From Streptomyces malachitofuscus (GTDB taxonomy: Bacteria; Actinomycetota; Actinomycetes; Streptomycetales; Streptomycetaceae), in NCBI RefSeq assembly GCF_014650055.1, contig NZ_BMUF01000006.1, positions 62,001 through 126,000 of the forward strand: DNA of 64,000 nucleotides, given 5' to 3'. Both the position numbers and the translations under genes were made by a program. The number at the start of each line of letters is the position of its first letter. Positions within the stretch are counted from its first letter, which is position 1. The notes beneath the pieces were generated by a model that was not told where the DNA came from, did no database searches, and worked only from the letters and a program-made list of their open reading frames with translations. This document shows, piece by piece, positions 8,688-18,631 of the stretch.

Positions 8688-9970
8688 CCGACGACCTGCT
8701 GGGCCGCCACCGCTCCGTGCTCCCCGACTGGCTCGCCCTCTACTACGAGCAGCCCCTCGAGATCACCCACGGCGAGGGACGCCACGTCTGGGACGCCGAC
8801 GGCAACCGCTACCTCGACTTCTTCGGCGGCATCCTCACCACCATGACCGCCCACGCGCTCCCCGAGATCACCAAGGCGGTGGGCGAACAGGCCGGGCGGA
8901 TCGTCCACTCCTCCACGCTCTACCTCAACCGGCCGATGGTGGAACTCGCCGAGCGCATCGCCAAACTGAGCGGCATCCCGGACGCCCGGGTCTTCTTCAC
9001 CACCTCCGGCACCGAGGCCAACGACACCGCCCTGCTGCTCGCCACCACCTACCGGCGCAGCAACACGATCCTGGCCATGCGCAACAGCTACCACGGCCGC
9101 TCCTTCAGCTCGGTCGGCATCACCGGCAACCGCGGCTGGTCCCCGACCTCGCTCTCCCCGCTCCAGACGCTGTACGTCCACGGCGGCGTGCGCACCCGGG
9201 GCCCGTTCGCCGCACTCGACGACTACGACTTCGTCGCGGCCTGCGTCGACGACCTCAAGGACCTCCTCGGCCACACCCGCCCGCCCGCCGCGCTGATCGC
9301 CGAACCCATCCAGGGCGTCGGCGGCTTCACCTCCCCGCCCGACGGGCTGTACGCGGCCTTCCGCGAGGTGCTCCACGAACGGGGCATCCTGTGGATCGCC
9401 GACGAGGTGCAGACCGGCTGGGGCCGCACCGGCGAGCACTTCTGGGGCTGGCAGGCACACAGCCGCAGCGGGCCGCCCGACATGCTGACGTTCGCCAAGG
9501 GCATCGGCAACGGCATGTCCATCGGCGGGGTCGTCGCCCGCTCCGAGATCATGAACTGCCTGGACGCCAACAGCATCTCGACGTTCGGCGGCACCCAGAT
9601 CACCATGGCGGCGGGCCTGGCCAACCTCAACTACTTGCTGGAGCACGACCTCCAGGGCAACGCCCGCCGGGTCGGCGGCCTGCTCATCGAGCGGCTGCGG
9701 GCCGTCGCCGCCCAGGTGCCCGCCGTACGGGAGGTCCGCGGACGCGGGCTGATGATCGGCATCGAGCTGAGCCGGCCCGGCACCGACGATGCCGACCCCG
9801 AGGCGGCCTCCGCCGTTCTGGAAGCGGCCCGCGAGGGCGGCCTGCTCATCGGCAAGGGCGGCGGACACAACACCAGCGCGCTGCGCGTCGCCCCGCCGCT
9901 GTCCCTCAACGTCGCGGAGGCCGAGGAGGGCGCGGACATCCTCGAACACGCGCTGCGGAGCATCCGGTAG
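8684..9970 (+). CDS. Class III PLP aminotransferase (beta-alanine or alanine-glyoxylate type)
   Basis: This 428-residue fold-type I aminotransferase probably moves the amino group of beta-alanine, or of the beta-amino acid freed by its neighbour, to pyruvate or glyoxylate. Visible motifs are the PLP-phosphate region TSGTEANDTALLLA, the DEVQTGWGRTGE aspartate loop, and the Schiff-base lysine K272 in TFAKGIGNGM. The start is the GTG at 8684 inside the GTGA overlap with the upstream hydrolase; the longer frame upstream is just the hydrolase's shadow. Its place after a ureidopropionase supports a role in beta-alanine disposal to malonate semialdehyde. An omega-amino acid or AGXT2-like activity is equally possible from motifs alone. 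Confidence 0.87.
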   Translation: MTDDLLGRHRSVLPDWLALYYEQPLEITHGEGRHVWDADGNRYLDFFGGILTTMTAHALPEITKAVGEQAGRIVHSSTLYLNRPMVELAERIAKLSGIPDARVFFTTSGTEANDTALLLATTYRRSNTILAMRNSYHGRSFSSVGITGNRGWSPTSLSPLQTLYVHGGVRTRGPFAALDDYDFVAACVDDLKDLLGHTRPPAALIAEPIQGVGGFTSPPDGLYAAFREVLHERGILWIADEVQTGWGRTGEHFWGWQAHSRSGPPDMLTFAKGIGNGMSIGGVVARSEIMNCLDANSISTFGGTQITMAAGLANLNYLLEHDLQGNARRVGGLLIERLRAVAAQVPAVREVRGRGLMIGIELSRPGTDDADPEAASAVLEAAREGGLLIGKGGGHNTSALRVAPPLSLNVAEAEEGADILEHALRSIR

Positions 9971-10000
9971 GAGCGCTGCACCGAACAGAAGGACGCTGCC

Positions 10001-11563
10001 ATGACGACCTGGGAGGCATCCGCACCGGCCCTGTCGGTCCGGCAGGTCCTCGCCCTGGAACGGGTGCTCGCCGGGGAGCCCGAGGTGGTGGCGGGCGCCG
10101 GGCGGCTGGACCGGCCGGTGCGCTGGGTGCATGTCGCCGAGGCGGCCGACGTCGGGGTGATGCTCAGCGGCGGCGAGATGGTGCTCACCACCGGGGTGCT
10201 GCTCGCCGGTGACGAGGAGAAGCAGGCCGAGTACGTCCGCTCCATGCACCGCGCCGAGGCGTCCGCCGTGGTCCTCGGTCTCGGCCGCGCCTTCCCGTCC
10301 CCGCCGGAGGCCATGCGGCGGGTGGCGGAGCGGTGCGGCATGCCCCTCGTGGTCCTCCACCGGCCCTTCCCCTTCGCTCAGTTGACCGAGGAGGTGCAGT
10401 CCCGGCTGGTACGGCGCAAGTTCGCCGCCGTCAGCCTCTCCGAGGCCGTCCGCACCGAACTCACCGCGCTGATCACCGCCGGCGCACCCCTGCAGCGCCT
10501 GCTCGACGAGGTGGCCCGGCACAGCGGCTGCCCCGTCGTCGTCACCAACCTCGCCCACCGCGTCCTCGGCACGGCGGGGGAGCGGCCCGCCGTGGATGAC
10601 GTCCTGCGCGACTGGGAACGCATCGCCCGGCAGGCCGGCCGCGGCGAGGGCGACGGCTGGATCCGCGCCGAACTCGGCGGGCGGGGCGAGCGGTGGGGCC
10701 GCATCGTGCTGTGCGGCTACCGGGGCGACACCGCCACCGGGCGGCTGCTCGCCGACCGCGCCGCCGAGGCCCTCGTGCTGCACCGCATGCTCGGCGGCAC
10801 CACCGCCTGCTCCTGGGAGGAACAGTCCGCACAGAGCCTGCTGACCGACCTGGTCAGCGGCGTCGTACCGGCGAGACAGCTGCTGCCCCGGGCCCGCGCG
10901 GCCGGGCTGCCGGTGAACCGGCGCACCTTCGTGCCGCTCGTCGTACGCGGCCGGGACGCCGCCCGGCTGGACCGCGTACTGCGCCTGCTGGGGCTCCCCG
11001 GGATCGCCGCCGAACTCGCCGACACCACCACCGCCGTGTTGCTGAGCCTCGCCCGCGACCAGGACGCCGACGCCCTCACCGGCCACTTCGCCGCCCGGCT
11101 GCGCGCCGAGCCGGGAGCCGGGCCCGCGGTGGTGGCGACCGCCGGCGCCCGCACCGACTTCGACGACGTGCCCGCCGGACTGCGCGAGGCACGGCACGTG
11201 GCCGACGCCGTGGCGGACTGCGCCGCCGCGCTGGACCTGCCGCCCGTGGTCAGGCTCCGGGACGTCCATCTCCGGGGCCTGATCCGGCTGTTGCGGGACG
11301 ACCCGCAGGTGCAGTCCTTCGCGGAGCGGGAGTTGGACGGCCTGCTGTGCGACCCCGCCGAGGATCTGCTGTCGGTGCTGCGCACCTACCTCGCCACCGG
11401 CCGCAACAAGTCCCGCACCGCGCAGCTCCACCACGTCTCCCGGCCCGCGCTCTACCGCCGGCTGGAGGCGATACAGACCCGCCTGGGCGTGGACCTCGAC
11501 GACTTCGAACAGGCCGCCTCGGTACACATCGCGCTCCTCGCGCACGACGCGCAACAGCGCTGA
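10001..11563 (+). CDS. PucR-family transcriptional regulator
   Basis: This 520-residue regulator has the two-ended PucR architecture: an N-terminal purine-catabolism-regulator-like domain (about 12-130, SVRQVLALERVLAGEPEVVA through HRPFPFAQLTEEV), a central GGDEF-like sensor region, and a C-terminal HTH_30 (about 455-515, LLSVLRTYLATGRNKSRTAQ then VSRPALYRRLEAI). It starts 30 bp after the aminotransferase with AGAAGGA before the ATG, so it is probably the third gene of that operon. It most likely responds to a pyrimidine, hydantoin or N-carbamoyl intermediate and controls both catabolic blocks. Activator or repressor action is unknown. Confidence 0.88.
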   Translation: MTTWEASAPALSVRQVLALERVLAGEPEVVAGAGRLDRPVRWVHVAEAADVGVMLSGGEMVLTTGVLLAGDEEKQAEYVRSMHRAEASAVVLGLGRAFPSPPEAMRRVAERCGMPLVVLHRPFPFAQLTEEVQSRLVRRKFAAVSLSEAVRTELTALITAGAPLQRLLDEVARHSGCPVVVTNLAHRVLGTAGERPAVDDVLRDWERIARQAGRGEGDGWIRAELGGRGERWGRIVLCGYRGDTATGRLLADRAAEALVLHRMLGGTTACSWEEQSAQSLLTDLVSGVVPARQLLPRARAAGLPVNRRTFVPLVVRGRDAARLDRVLRLLGLPGIAAELADTTTAVLLSLARDQDADALTGHFAARLRAEPGAGPAVVATAGARTDFDDVPAGLREARHVADAVADCAAALDLPPVVRLRDVHLRGLIRLLRDDPQVQSFAERELDGLLCDPAEDLLSVLRTYLATGRNKSRTAQLHHVSRPALYRRLEAIQTRLGVDLDDFEQAASVHIALLAHDAQQR

Positions 11564-11591
11564 AACACGCGACCCACCTGCGACAACGGCG

Positions 11592-11653
11592 GTGACACAT
11601 GGGATCGTCGACGGGTGACACGGTGACACGCCACACCCCGGCAGACGTGACAC
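11592..11653. promoter_or_regulatory. Four GTGACAC repeats upstream of the second catabolic block
   Basis: The heptamer GTGACAC occurs at 11592-11598, 11615-11621, 11623-11629 and 11647-11653, all on the plus strand, just before a possible -10 box TAGGCT at 11685-11690. The block lies in the 156-bp gap between pucR and the second ureidopropionase, a natural place for an activator or repressor array. The binder is unknown. Confidence 0.5.
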
Positions 11654-11719
11654 GATGCAACTCAAAGCAGGCTCGTCCCCTCCCTAGGCTCGCCGCACAC
11701 CGAGCGACCGGAGGTCCCG

Positions 11720-12562
11720 ATGAGTCCGATGATCCGTGCCGCCGTCTTCCAGACCGCCTGGACCGGCGACAAGGAGTCGATGATCCAGGTCCACGAGCAG
11801 GCCGCCCGCGACGCCGCCGCCCAGGGCGCCCAAGTGCTCTGCTTCCAGGAGCTGTTCTACGGGCCGTACTTCTGCCAGGTGCAGGACCCGGCGTTCTACG
11901 AGTACGCCGAACGCATCCCGGACGGGCCCATCGTGAAGCGTTTCCGGTCCCTGGCACGGGAGTTGAGGATCGTCCTGGTCCTGCCGATGTACGAGGAGGA
12001 ACAGCCCGGGGTCCTCTACAACACGGCCGCCGTGATCGACGCCGACGGCACCTACCTCGGCAAGTACCGCAAGACGCACATCCCCCAGGTCAAGGGGTTC
12101 TGGGAGAAGTTCTACTTCCGTCCCGGCAACAGCGGCTGGCCCGTCTTCGACACCAGGGCGGGCCGGATCGGCGTCTACATCTGCTACGACCGCCACTTCC
12201 CCGAGGGCTGGCGCGCGCTGGGCCTCGCGGGCGCCGAGATCGTCTTCAACCCCTCGGCCACCTCACGCGGCCTCTCCGGCTACCTCTGGCAGCTGGAACA
12301 GCCGGCGGCGGCCGTCGCCAACGAGTACTTCGTCGGCGCCATCAACCGGGTGGGCGTCGAGGAGTACGGGGACAACGACTTCTACGGCACGAGCTACTTC
12401 GTGGACCCGGAGGCCCAGTTCGTCGGCGAGCCGGCGAGCGACAAGGAGACCGAACTCGTCGTCCGCGACCTGGACATGGCCAAGCTCAGGGAGGTCCGCG
12501 ACCGCTGGCAGTTCTACCGGGACCGCGCCCCGGGCGCCTACGGCCCTCTGACAGCGCCCTAA
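11720..12562 (+). CDS. Nitrilase-superfamily beta-ureidopropionase, copy 2
   Basis: This 280-residue hydrolase has the same length as copy 1 at 7845 and very similar sequence. The triad is conserved (CFQELF Glu, YRKTHIP Lys, YICYDRHF Cys), as are the GFWEKFYFRPGN and NRVGVEEYGDNDFYGTSYF blocks. It heads the second block, 41 bp before the dihydropyrimidinase, whose N-carbamoyl product it should hydrolyse. The CCGGAGG site lies 7 nt before the ATG. Differences near the active site (SATS versus SATH, EELF versus EEVF surroundings) could mean different acyl side-chain preference, for example uracil-derived versus thymine-derived products; that is inference. Confidence 0.85.
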   Translation: MSPMIRAAVFQTAWTGDKESMIQVHEQAARDAAAQGAQVLCFQELFYGPYFCQVQDPAFYEYAERIPDGPIVKRFRSLARELRIVLVLPMYEEEQPGVLYNTAAVIDADGTYLGKYRKTHIPQVKGFWEKFYFRPGNSGWPVFDTRAGRIGVYICYDRHFPEGWRALGLAGAEIVFNPSATSRGLSGYLWQLEQPAAAVANEYFVGAINRVGVEEYGDNDFYGTSYFVDPEAQFVGEPASDKETELVVRDLDMAKLREVRDRWQFYRDRAPGAYGPLTAP

Positions 12563-12603
12563 GGACCGTACAACCGGCATCCACCCACCGCGAGGAGCGA
12601 CCA

Positions 12604-13989
12604 ATGAGCCGGACATTGATCCACGGCGGCCTCGTCATCACCGCCTCCGACGAAATCCACGCCGACGTCCTGATCGAGGACGGCCGCATCGCCGCCGTAG
12701 CCGCCCCGGGCGTCCTGACCGCCGACCGCACCATGGACGCCACGGGTAAGTACGTCGTTCCGGGCGGCGTCGACGCCCACACCCACATGGAGCTGCCGTT
12801 CGGCGGCACCTTCGCCTCCGACACCTTCGAGACCGGCACCCGGGCCGCCGCCTGGGGCGGTACCACCACGATCGTCGACTTCGCCGTGCAGAGCGTCGGC
12901 CGCTCCCTGCGCGAGGGGCTGGACGCCTGGCACGCCAAGGCGGAGGGCAACTGCGCGATCGACTACGGCTTCCACATGATCGTCTCCGATGTGAACCAGG
13001 AGACGCTGAAGGAGATGGACCTGCTGGTCGAGGAGGGCGTGACCAGCTTCAAGCAGTTCATGGCGTACCCGGGGGTCTTCTACTCCGACGACGGCCAGAT
13101 CCTGCGCGCCATGCAGCGCTCCGCCGACAACGGCGGGCTGATCATGATGCACGCCGAGAACGGCATCGCGATCGACGTGCTGGTCGAGCAGGCCCTGGCA
13201 CGCGGCGAGACCGACCCCCGCTTCCACGGCGAGGTCCGCAAGGCGCTGCTCGAGGCCGAGGCCACCCACCGCGCCATCCGGCTCGCCCAGGTGGCCGGCG
13301 CCCCGCTGTACGTCGTCCACGTCTCCGCCACCGAGGCGGTGGCCGAGCTGGCCCGGGCCCGCGACGAGGGCCTGAACGTCTTCGGGGAGACCTGCCCGCA
13401 GTATCTGTTCCTGTCCACCGACAACCTCGCCGAGCCGGACTTCGAGGGCGCCAAGTACGTGTGCAGCACCCCGCTGCGGCCCAAGGAGCACCAGGCGGCG
13501 CTGTGGCGGGGCCTGCGCACCAACGACCTCCAGGTGGTCTCCACCGACCACTGCCCGTTCTGCTTCACCGGTCAGAAGGAACTGGGCCGCGGCGACTTCT
13601 CCAAGATCCCCAACGGTCTGCCGGGCGTGGAGAACCGCATGGACCTGCTCCACCAGGCCGTCGTCGACGGACACATCTCCCGCCGGCGCTGGATCGAGAT
13701 CGCCTGCGCGACCCCGGCCCGCATGTTCGGCCTGTATCCGAAGAAGGGCACCATCGCGCCGGGCGCCGACGCCGACGTCGTGATCTACGACCCCGGCGCC
13801 GAGCAGGTCATCTCCGCCGAGACCCACCACATGAACGTCGACTACTCGGCCTACGAGGGCAAGCGGGTCACCGGCCGCGTCGAGACCGTCCTCTCACGCG
13901 GGGTCCCCGTCATCACCGATCGGGAGTACACCGGGCGCGCCGGGCACGGCGTGTACACCCCGCGTTCCACCTGTCAGTACCTCACCTAG
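12604..13989 (+). CDS. Dihydropyrimidinase / D-hydantoinase
   Basis: This 461-residue amidohydrolase opens the ring of dihydrouracil, dihydrothymine or 5-substituted hydantoins to the N-carbamoyl amino acid. The binuclear zinc site is fully visible: H59 and H61 (DAHTHME), the carboxylated K150 (SFKQFMAYPG), H183 (MMHAEN), H239 (YVVHVSA) and D315 (STDHCPF). Length is typical. The start is the ATG at 12604 with GAGGAG 6 nt upstream; the open frame continues further upstream only as the shadow of the ureidopropionase gene. It is flanked by its product-processing hydrolase and a TIGR03842-like oxidoreductase, forming one operon with the transporter. Confidence 0.92.
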   Translation: MSRTLIHGGLVITASDEIHADVLIEDGRIAAVAAPGVLTADRTMDATGKYVVPGGVDAHTHMELPFGGTFASDTFETGTRAAAWGGTTTIVDFAVQSVGRSLREGLDAWHAKAEGNCAIDYGFHMIVSDVNQETLKEMDLLVEEGVTSFKQFMAYPGVFYSDDGQILRAMQRSADNGGLIMMHAENGIAIDVLVEQALARGETDPRFHGEVRKALLEAEATHRAIRLAQVAGAPLYVVHVSATEAVAELARARDEGLNVFGETCPQYLFLSTDNLAEPDFEGAKYVCSTPLRPKEHQAALWRGLRTNDLQVVSTDHCPFCFTGQKELGRGDFSKIPNGLPGVENRMDLLHQAVVDGHISRRRWIEIACATPARMFGLYPKKGTIAPGADADVVIYDPGAEQVISAETHHMNVDYSAYEGKRVTGRVETVLSRGVPVITDREYTGRAGHGVYTPRSTCQYLT

Positions 13990-14000
13990 GAGCCCTGCCC

Positions 14001-15002
14001 ATGGACTTCGGACTCGTCCTGCAGACCGACCCGCCGGCCTCGCGGGTGGTCGGCCTGATGAAGCGCGCCGAGCGCAACGGCTTCACCCACGGCTGGACCT
14101 TCGACTCCGCCGTGCTGTGGCAGGAACCCTTCGTCATCTACAGCCAGATCCTGGCCAACACCACGAAACTGAAGGTCGGTCCGATGGTCACCAACCCGGG
14201 CACCCGCACCTGGGAGGTCACCGCCTCCACCTTCGCCACCCTCAACGACATGTTCGGCAACCGCACCGTCTGCGGCATCGGACGCGGCGACTCCGCGATG
14301 CGCGTCGCCGGACGCAAACCCAACACCCTGGCCCGTCTGGGCGAGGCCATCGGCGTGATCCGCGACCTCGCCGAGGGCCGGGAGACCGAGGTCGACGGAC
14401 AGCCGCTGCGGCTGCCGTGGGTGCGGGACGGGAAGCTGCCCGTCTGGATGGCGGCGTACGGGCCCAAGGCGCTCGACCTCGCCGGGCGGAAGGCCGACGG
14501 GTTCATCCTCCAGCTCGCCGACCCGTATCTCACCGAGTGGATGGTGAAGGCCGTGCGCGCCGCCGCCGTGGACGCCGGGCGTGACCCCTCCTCCGTCACC
14601 ATCTGCGTCGCCGCCCCCGCATACGTCGGCGACGACCTGGCGCACGCCCGTGAGCAGTGCCGCTGGTTCGGCGGAATGGTCGGCAACCACGTCGCCGACC
14701 TGGTCGCCCGCTACGGCGAGCACTCCGACATGGTCCCCGAGGCGCTGACGGCGTACATCAAGGAACGGCACGGCTACGACTACAGCCACCACGGACGGGC
14801 CGGCAACCCGTCCACGGACTTCGTGCCCGACGAGATCGTCGACCGGTTCTGCCTGCTCGGCCCGGCCGAGGCACACATCGAGAAGCTGAAGGCGCTGCGC
14901 GACCTGGGCGTGGACCAGTTCGCCGTCTACGACATGCACGACGCGCAGGAAACGACGATCGACGCGTACGGCGCGGAGATCATCCCGGCACTCAACCGCT
15001 GA
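14001..15002 (+). CDS. LLM-class flavin or F420-dependent oxidoreductase, TIGR03842-like
   Basis: This 333-residue luciferase-like TIM-barrel protein starts MDFGLVLQTDPP and carries the LLM core (GHGWTFDSAV-like strand, VGPMVTNPGTR, CGIGRGDSAMR, GPKALDLAG). From memory it matches the TIGR03842 group of putative F420-dependent oxidoreductases, often found beside hydantoinase genes. It sits 11 bp after the dihydropyrimidinase and 24 bp before the NCS1 transporter, with AGGAG before the ATG. No dihydropyrimidine dehydrogenase is encoded in the window, so this enzyme is the only redox candidate for the pyrimidine ring step. Cofactor (F420 or FMN) and direction cannot be decided here. Confidence 0.8.
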   Translation: MDFGLVLQTDPPASRVVGLMKRAERNGFTHGWTFDSAVLWQEPFVIYSQILANTTKLKVGPMVTNPGTRTWEVTASTFATLNDMFGNRTVCGIGRGDSAMRVAGRKPNTLARLGEAIGVIRDLAEGRETEVDGQPLRLPWVRDGKLPVWMAAYGPKALDLAGRKADGFILQLADPYLTEWMVKAVRAAAVDAGRDPSSVTICVAAPAYVGDDLAHAREQCRWFGGMVGNHVADLVARYGEHSDMVPEALTAYIKERHGYDYSHHGRAGNPSTDFVPDEIVDRFCLLGPAEAHIEKLKALRDLGVDQFAVYDMHDAQETTIDAYGAEIIPALNR

Positions 15003-15026
15003 CCGGTACCACCGAAGGACACGCCC

Positions 15027-16547
<1,521 letters not shown>

Positions 16548-16563
16548 GCGTGCGTACGGTGAC

Positions 16564-17424
16564 TCAGCGGGCCGTGCCGAAGTCCTGGGTCCAGTAGGAC
16601 CCGGGCTGGGCGAGGCCGACGCCGATCTCCTTGAACGCGCAGTTGAGGATGTTCGCCTTGTGGCCGGGGCTGGTCATCCAGCCCTGCATCACCTGCTCCG
16701 GGGTGGAGTAGCCGTAGGCGACGTTCTCGCCGTAGGTGCTCCAGCTGTAGCCGGCGCGGGTGATGCGGTCGCCGGGGGAGGAGCCGTCGGAGCCGGTGTG
16801 CGACATGGTGCCGCTCGCCGCCATGTCCTCGCTGTGGTTCTGCGCGGCCTCGGTCAGGGTGGCGTTCACCTTCACGGGGGAGCAGCCCGCCTTGCCGCGT
16901 TCGGCGTTGACGAGTTCCACGACCCTGGCGACGGCGCCGGAGGCCTGGGCGCCGCCCGTCGGGGCGGCGGGGCTCGAGACGGAGGCGGAGGGCTCGGGAG
17001 CGGCCGTCGTGGGCTCAGGAGCGGCCGTCGTGGGCTTCGGGGCGGCCGTGGTGGGCTTGGGGGCCGCGGTGGTCGGCTTGGCGGCGGGCGCCTCGGGGGC
17101 CGTCGTCCTCGTCTCCGGCTTGTGCGACTTCTCGGCGCCGCGCTTCGCCGTGCCGGGCTTCGAGGGACTGGGGGTGGCGGCCGGCGTGTCCGACGGTGCC
17201 GCCGACGGCTCGCGGTGCTGCTGGCTGCTCCACTGGCGGTACCAGTCGGGACCGTCCCACCTGTCGCGGTCCGCGACCGAGGCGGCGGTGTCCCGGTCCT
17301 GCCGTTCCTCACCGCCGGGCCAGTCCGTACAGGCCATGGCGACCGAGGGTATGCCTATGACGCCGATGGCGACTGCCGCGACGACCGTGCGGCGGTACTG
17401 CTGCTGATGGCGGTGCTTTCCCAT
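16564..17424 (-). CDS. Secreted CAP (SCP/PR-1) domain protein
   Basis: This 286-residue exported protein has a signal peptide (GKHRHQQQYRRTVVAAVAIG, cleavage near residue 32). A Pro/Thr/Ala linker follows, with the heptad PTTAAPK or PTTAAPE repeated four to five times. The C-terminal CAP domain spans about 160-286 (VVELVNAERGKAGCSPVKVN, HSEDMAASGTMSHT, YGENVAYGY, MTSPGHKANILN). The CAP cavity residues His, Glu, Glu and His are present. The start at 17424 follows GGTGAGG by 6 nt; an upstream ATG at 17460 gives an unlikely extension. Bacterial CAP proteins of this class are common in Streptomyces, but their substrates are largely unknown. Confidence 0.87.
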   Translation of the reverse strand: MGKHRHQQQYRRTVVAAVAIGVIGIPSVAMACTDWPGGEERQDRDTAASVADRDRWDGPDWYRQWSSQQHREPSAAPSDTPAATPSPSKPGTAKRGAEKSHKPETRTTAPEAPAAKPTTAAPKPTTAAPKPTTAAPEPTTAAPEPSASVSSPAAPTGGAQASGAVARVVELVNAERGKAGCSPVKVNATLTEAAQNHSEDMAASGTMSHTGSDGSSPGDRITRAGYSWSTYGENVAYGYSTPEQVMQGWMTSPGHKANILNCAFKEIGVGLAQPGSYWTQDFGTAR

Positions 17425-17788
17425 GAGTGACCTCACCCCTGCTGTCCGGAGGCTGGTCATTCTTCGGACGGCCCGGCGCCGGGCGCAAAGGGCTCTTCTA
17501 CTACCGGGCTTCGTAGCTCCACAGGGGTCTTGCGGCGGGCGGAGGAGCGTGCCGACCCCGTGGTGAGGGGCTCCTCGGGGCGTCTGCCATGCCGTCAGAA
17601 AGCCTCATGCGGCGAAGAAGGCGCGGCCCGCGGGTCCCCTCCCGGTCACCACCCGTCCCGTCCCGGCACCCTTCCATGGCAAGCCGGACAAGTCCCATAT
17701 GTCGTCGCCGCGGTTCCTACTAAGCGACCCGGTCAGATCACGAAACCGGTGTGACAGATGTCACGGAACCATCAATTCCGGATCATCG
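17425..17788. other. 364-bp spacer upstream of the CAP gene
   Basis: The spacer lies between two minus-strand genes. Short open frames such as the one at 17501-17698 have no ribosome site or family features and I discount them. It includes several GC hairpins (for example around 17483-17492, GGCGCC) and one striking palindrome listed separately. I looked for a c-di-AMP riboswitch, which often precedes cell-wall genes in Streptomyces, and could not find its conserved core. Confidence 0.4.
17751..17764. promoter_or_regulatory. Perfect palindrome GTGACAGATGTCAC, Crp-like site
   Basis: The 14-bp sequence is a perfect palindrome except for the central GA and fits GTG-N6-GNCAC, the motif I recall for Streptomyces Crp. 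It lies about 330 bp upstream of the CAP gene start and just past the stop of the DUF3558-like gene. The stem could not form a stable hairpin because the centre is only 2 nt, so a protein site is more likely than a terminator. Confidence 0.4.
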
Positions 17789-18451
17789 TCAGGCTTTGCC
17801 CAGGGCGGCCACGGCCTCCTTGGCGGCCTTGATGGCGCCCTTGTTGATCTCGTCCGTGCCCGGTGCCTTCTTCGACTCGAAGTCGCTGCCGTTGTACGTC
17901 ACGATCACCAGCGCGTTGGAGGCGCGCGCCACCACCACGCCCTCGCGGGTCTGCTGCTTGTCCTCGGTGGTCAGGTTCACCACCGAGTACGCCGTGTCCC
18001 CGAGCCCGGGAACCGCGCCTCCGCCGCTCTTCTCCTCCAGCCGGCTCTGGTACGTCCGCTCGGCCGCCTCGTCCGACTCCAGCACCTCGAAGGACACGTC
18101 GAGCCAGCGGTACTCGTAGCCCTTGAGCGCGTTCCAGGAACAGGTGCGGCGCAGCTTGGAGTCCGTGGACGGTATCTCCTTGCCGGCCGTCTTGGCGCCG
18201 GGCACAAGGGACTTGACGCTCTTCTCGGCGATGCTGTCGCACGGCGCGGGCGCGGCGGCGTACGTCTTCACCGCCTGGGTCCGGGACGGGGCGGAGGCCG
18301 ACTGGGTCTTCGTCTTCTCGGCGGGGCTCTTGTCGGCGGCGGCCTGCGGAGCGGCCAGCGGGCCGGAGGACAGGGCCCAGCCCGCAGCGGCGAGGACGAC
18401 CACCGGGGACAGGCGCGCGGTCAGGGCGATCGGCAGAGAAAAGGAAGACAC
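17789..18451 (-). CDS. Small secreted protein, DUF3558-like
   Basis: This 220-residue protein has an N-terminal signal sequence (LPIALTARLSPVVVLAAAGW, cleavage near residue 38 after AAPQAAA). A Lys/Thr/Ser-rich linker follows, then a compact domain with two cysteines (APCDSIAEKSVKSLVPGA and RRTCSWNAL) spaced as in DUF3558-type actinobacterial exported proteins. The conserved-looking GLGDTAYSVV turn and terminal helix KGAIKAAKEAVAALGKA support that fold. No lipobox is seen, so it is probably released or wall-associated. The function is unknown. It lies between the lipoate ligase and the CAP gene, all on the same strand but with large gaps. Confidence 0.68.
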   Translation of the reverse strand: MSSFSLPIALTARLSPVVVLAAAGWALSSGPLAAPQAAADKSPAEKTKTQSASAPSRTQAVKTYAAAPAPCDSIAEKSVKSLVPGAKTAGKEIPSTDSKLRRTCSWNALKGYEYRWLDVSFEVLESDEAAERTYQSRLEEKSGGGAVPGLGDTAYSVVNLTTEDKQQTREGVVVARASNALVIVTYNGSDFESKKAPGTDEINKGAIKAAKEAVAALGKA

Positions 18452-18603
18452 GGCGCACTTCTCGTGGGGGAAGGTGCGGAGGGAGTCCGCACTGCGGACG
18501 GGACGCCAGTGTCACACGCAATGTTGTGGTGCGGAAGGGTCAACTCGCTCCGTAGGCACGCGGTGACGGGGGCGTACCGTCCGGGACGGCCGGTTGCCTC
18601 GAT

Positions 18604-18622
18604 TCGCCTGCAAAACAGGCGA
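18604..18622 (-). terminator. Hairpin after the lipoate ligase gene
   Basis: TCGCCTG (18604-18610) and CAGGCGA (18616-18622) form a 7-bp stem with a 5-nt loop, 9 bp beyond the stop codon of the minus-strand lipoate ligase gene. It is a modest but well-placed terminator. Confidence 0.45.
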
Positions 18623-18631
18623 TTTGAGCGG

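Noticed and set aside
8663..11665. 1000-residue open frame on the minus strand
   Set aside because: It is antisense to the aminotransferase and pucR genes, shows no family motifs, and has the His/Val/Gly-rich composition of GC-rich shadow frames.
17501..17698. 65-residue open frame upstream of the CAP gene
   Set aside because: No ribosome site, no family resemblance, Arg/Pro-rich composition typical of GC-rich noise.
17425..17700. c-di-AMP (ydaO-type) riboswitch upstream of the CAP gene
   Set aside because: Expected by analogy to Streptomyces cell-wall genes, but I could not find the conserved core or the paired segments.
17751..17764. GTGACAGATGTCAC as a transcription terminator
   Set aside because: A hairpin would need a 2-nt loop; loss of inner pairs leaves too weak a stem.
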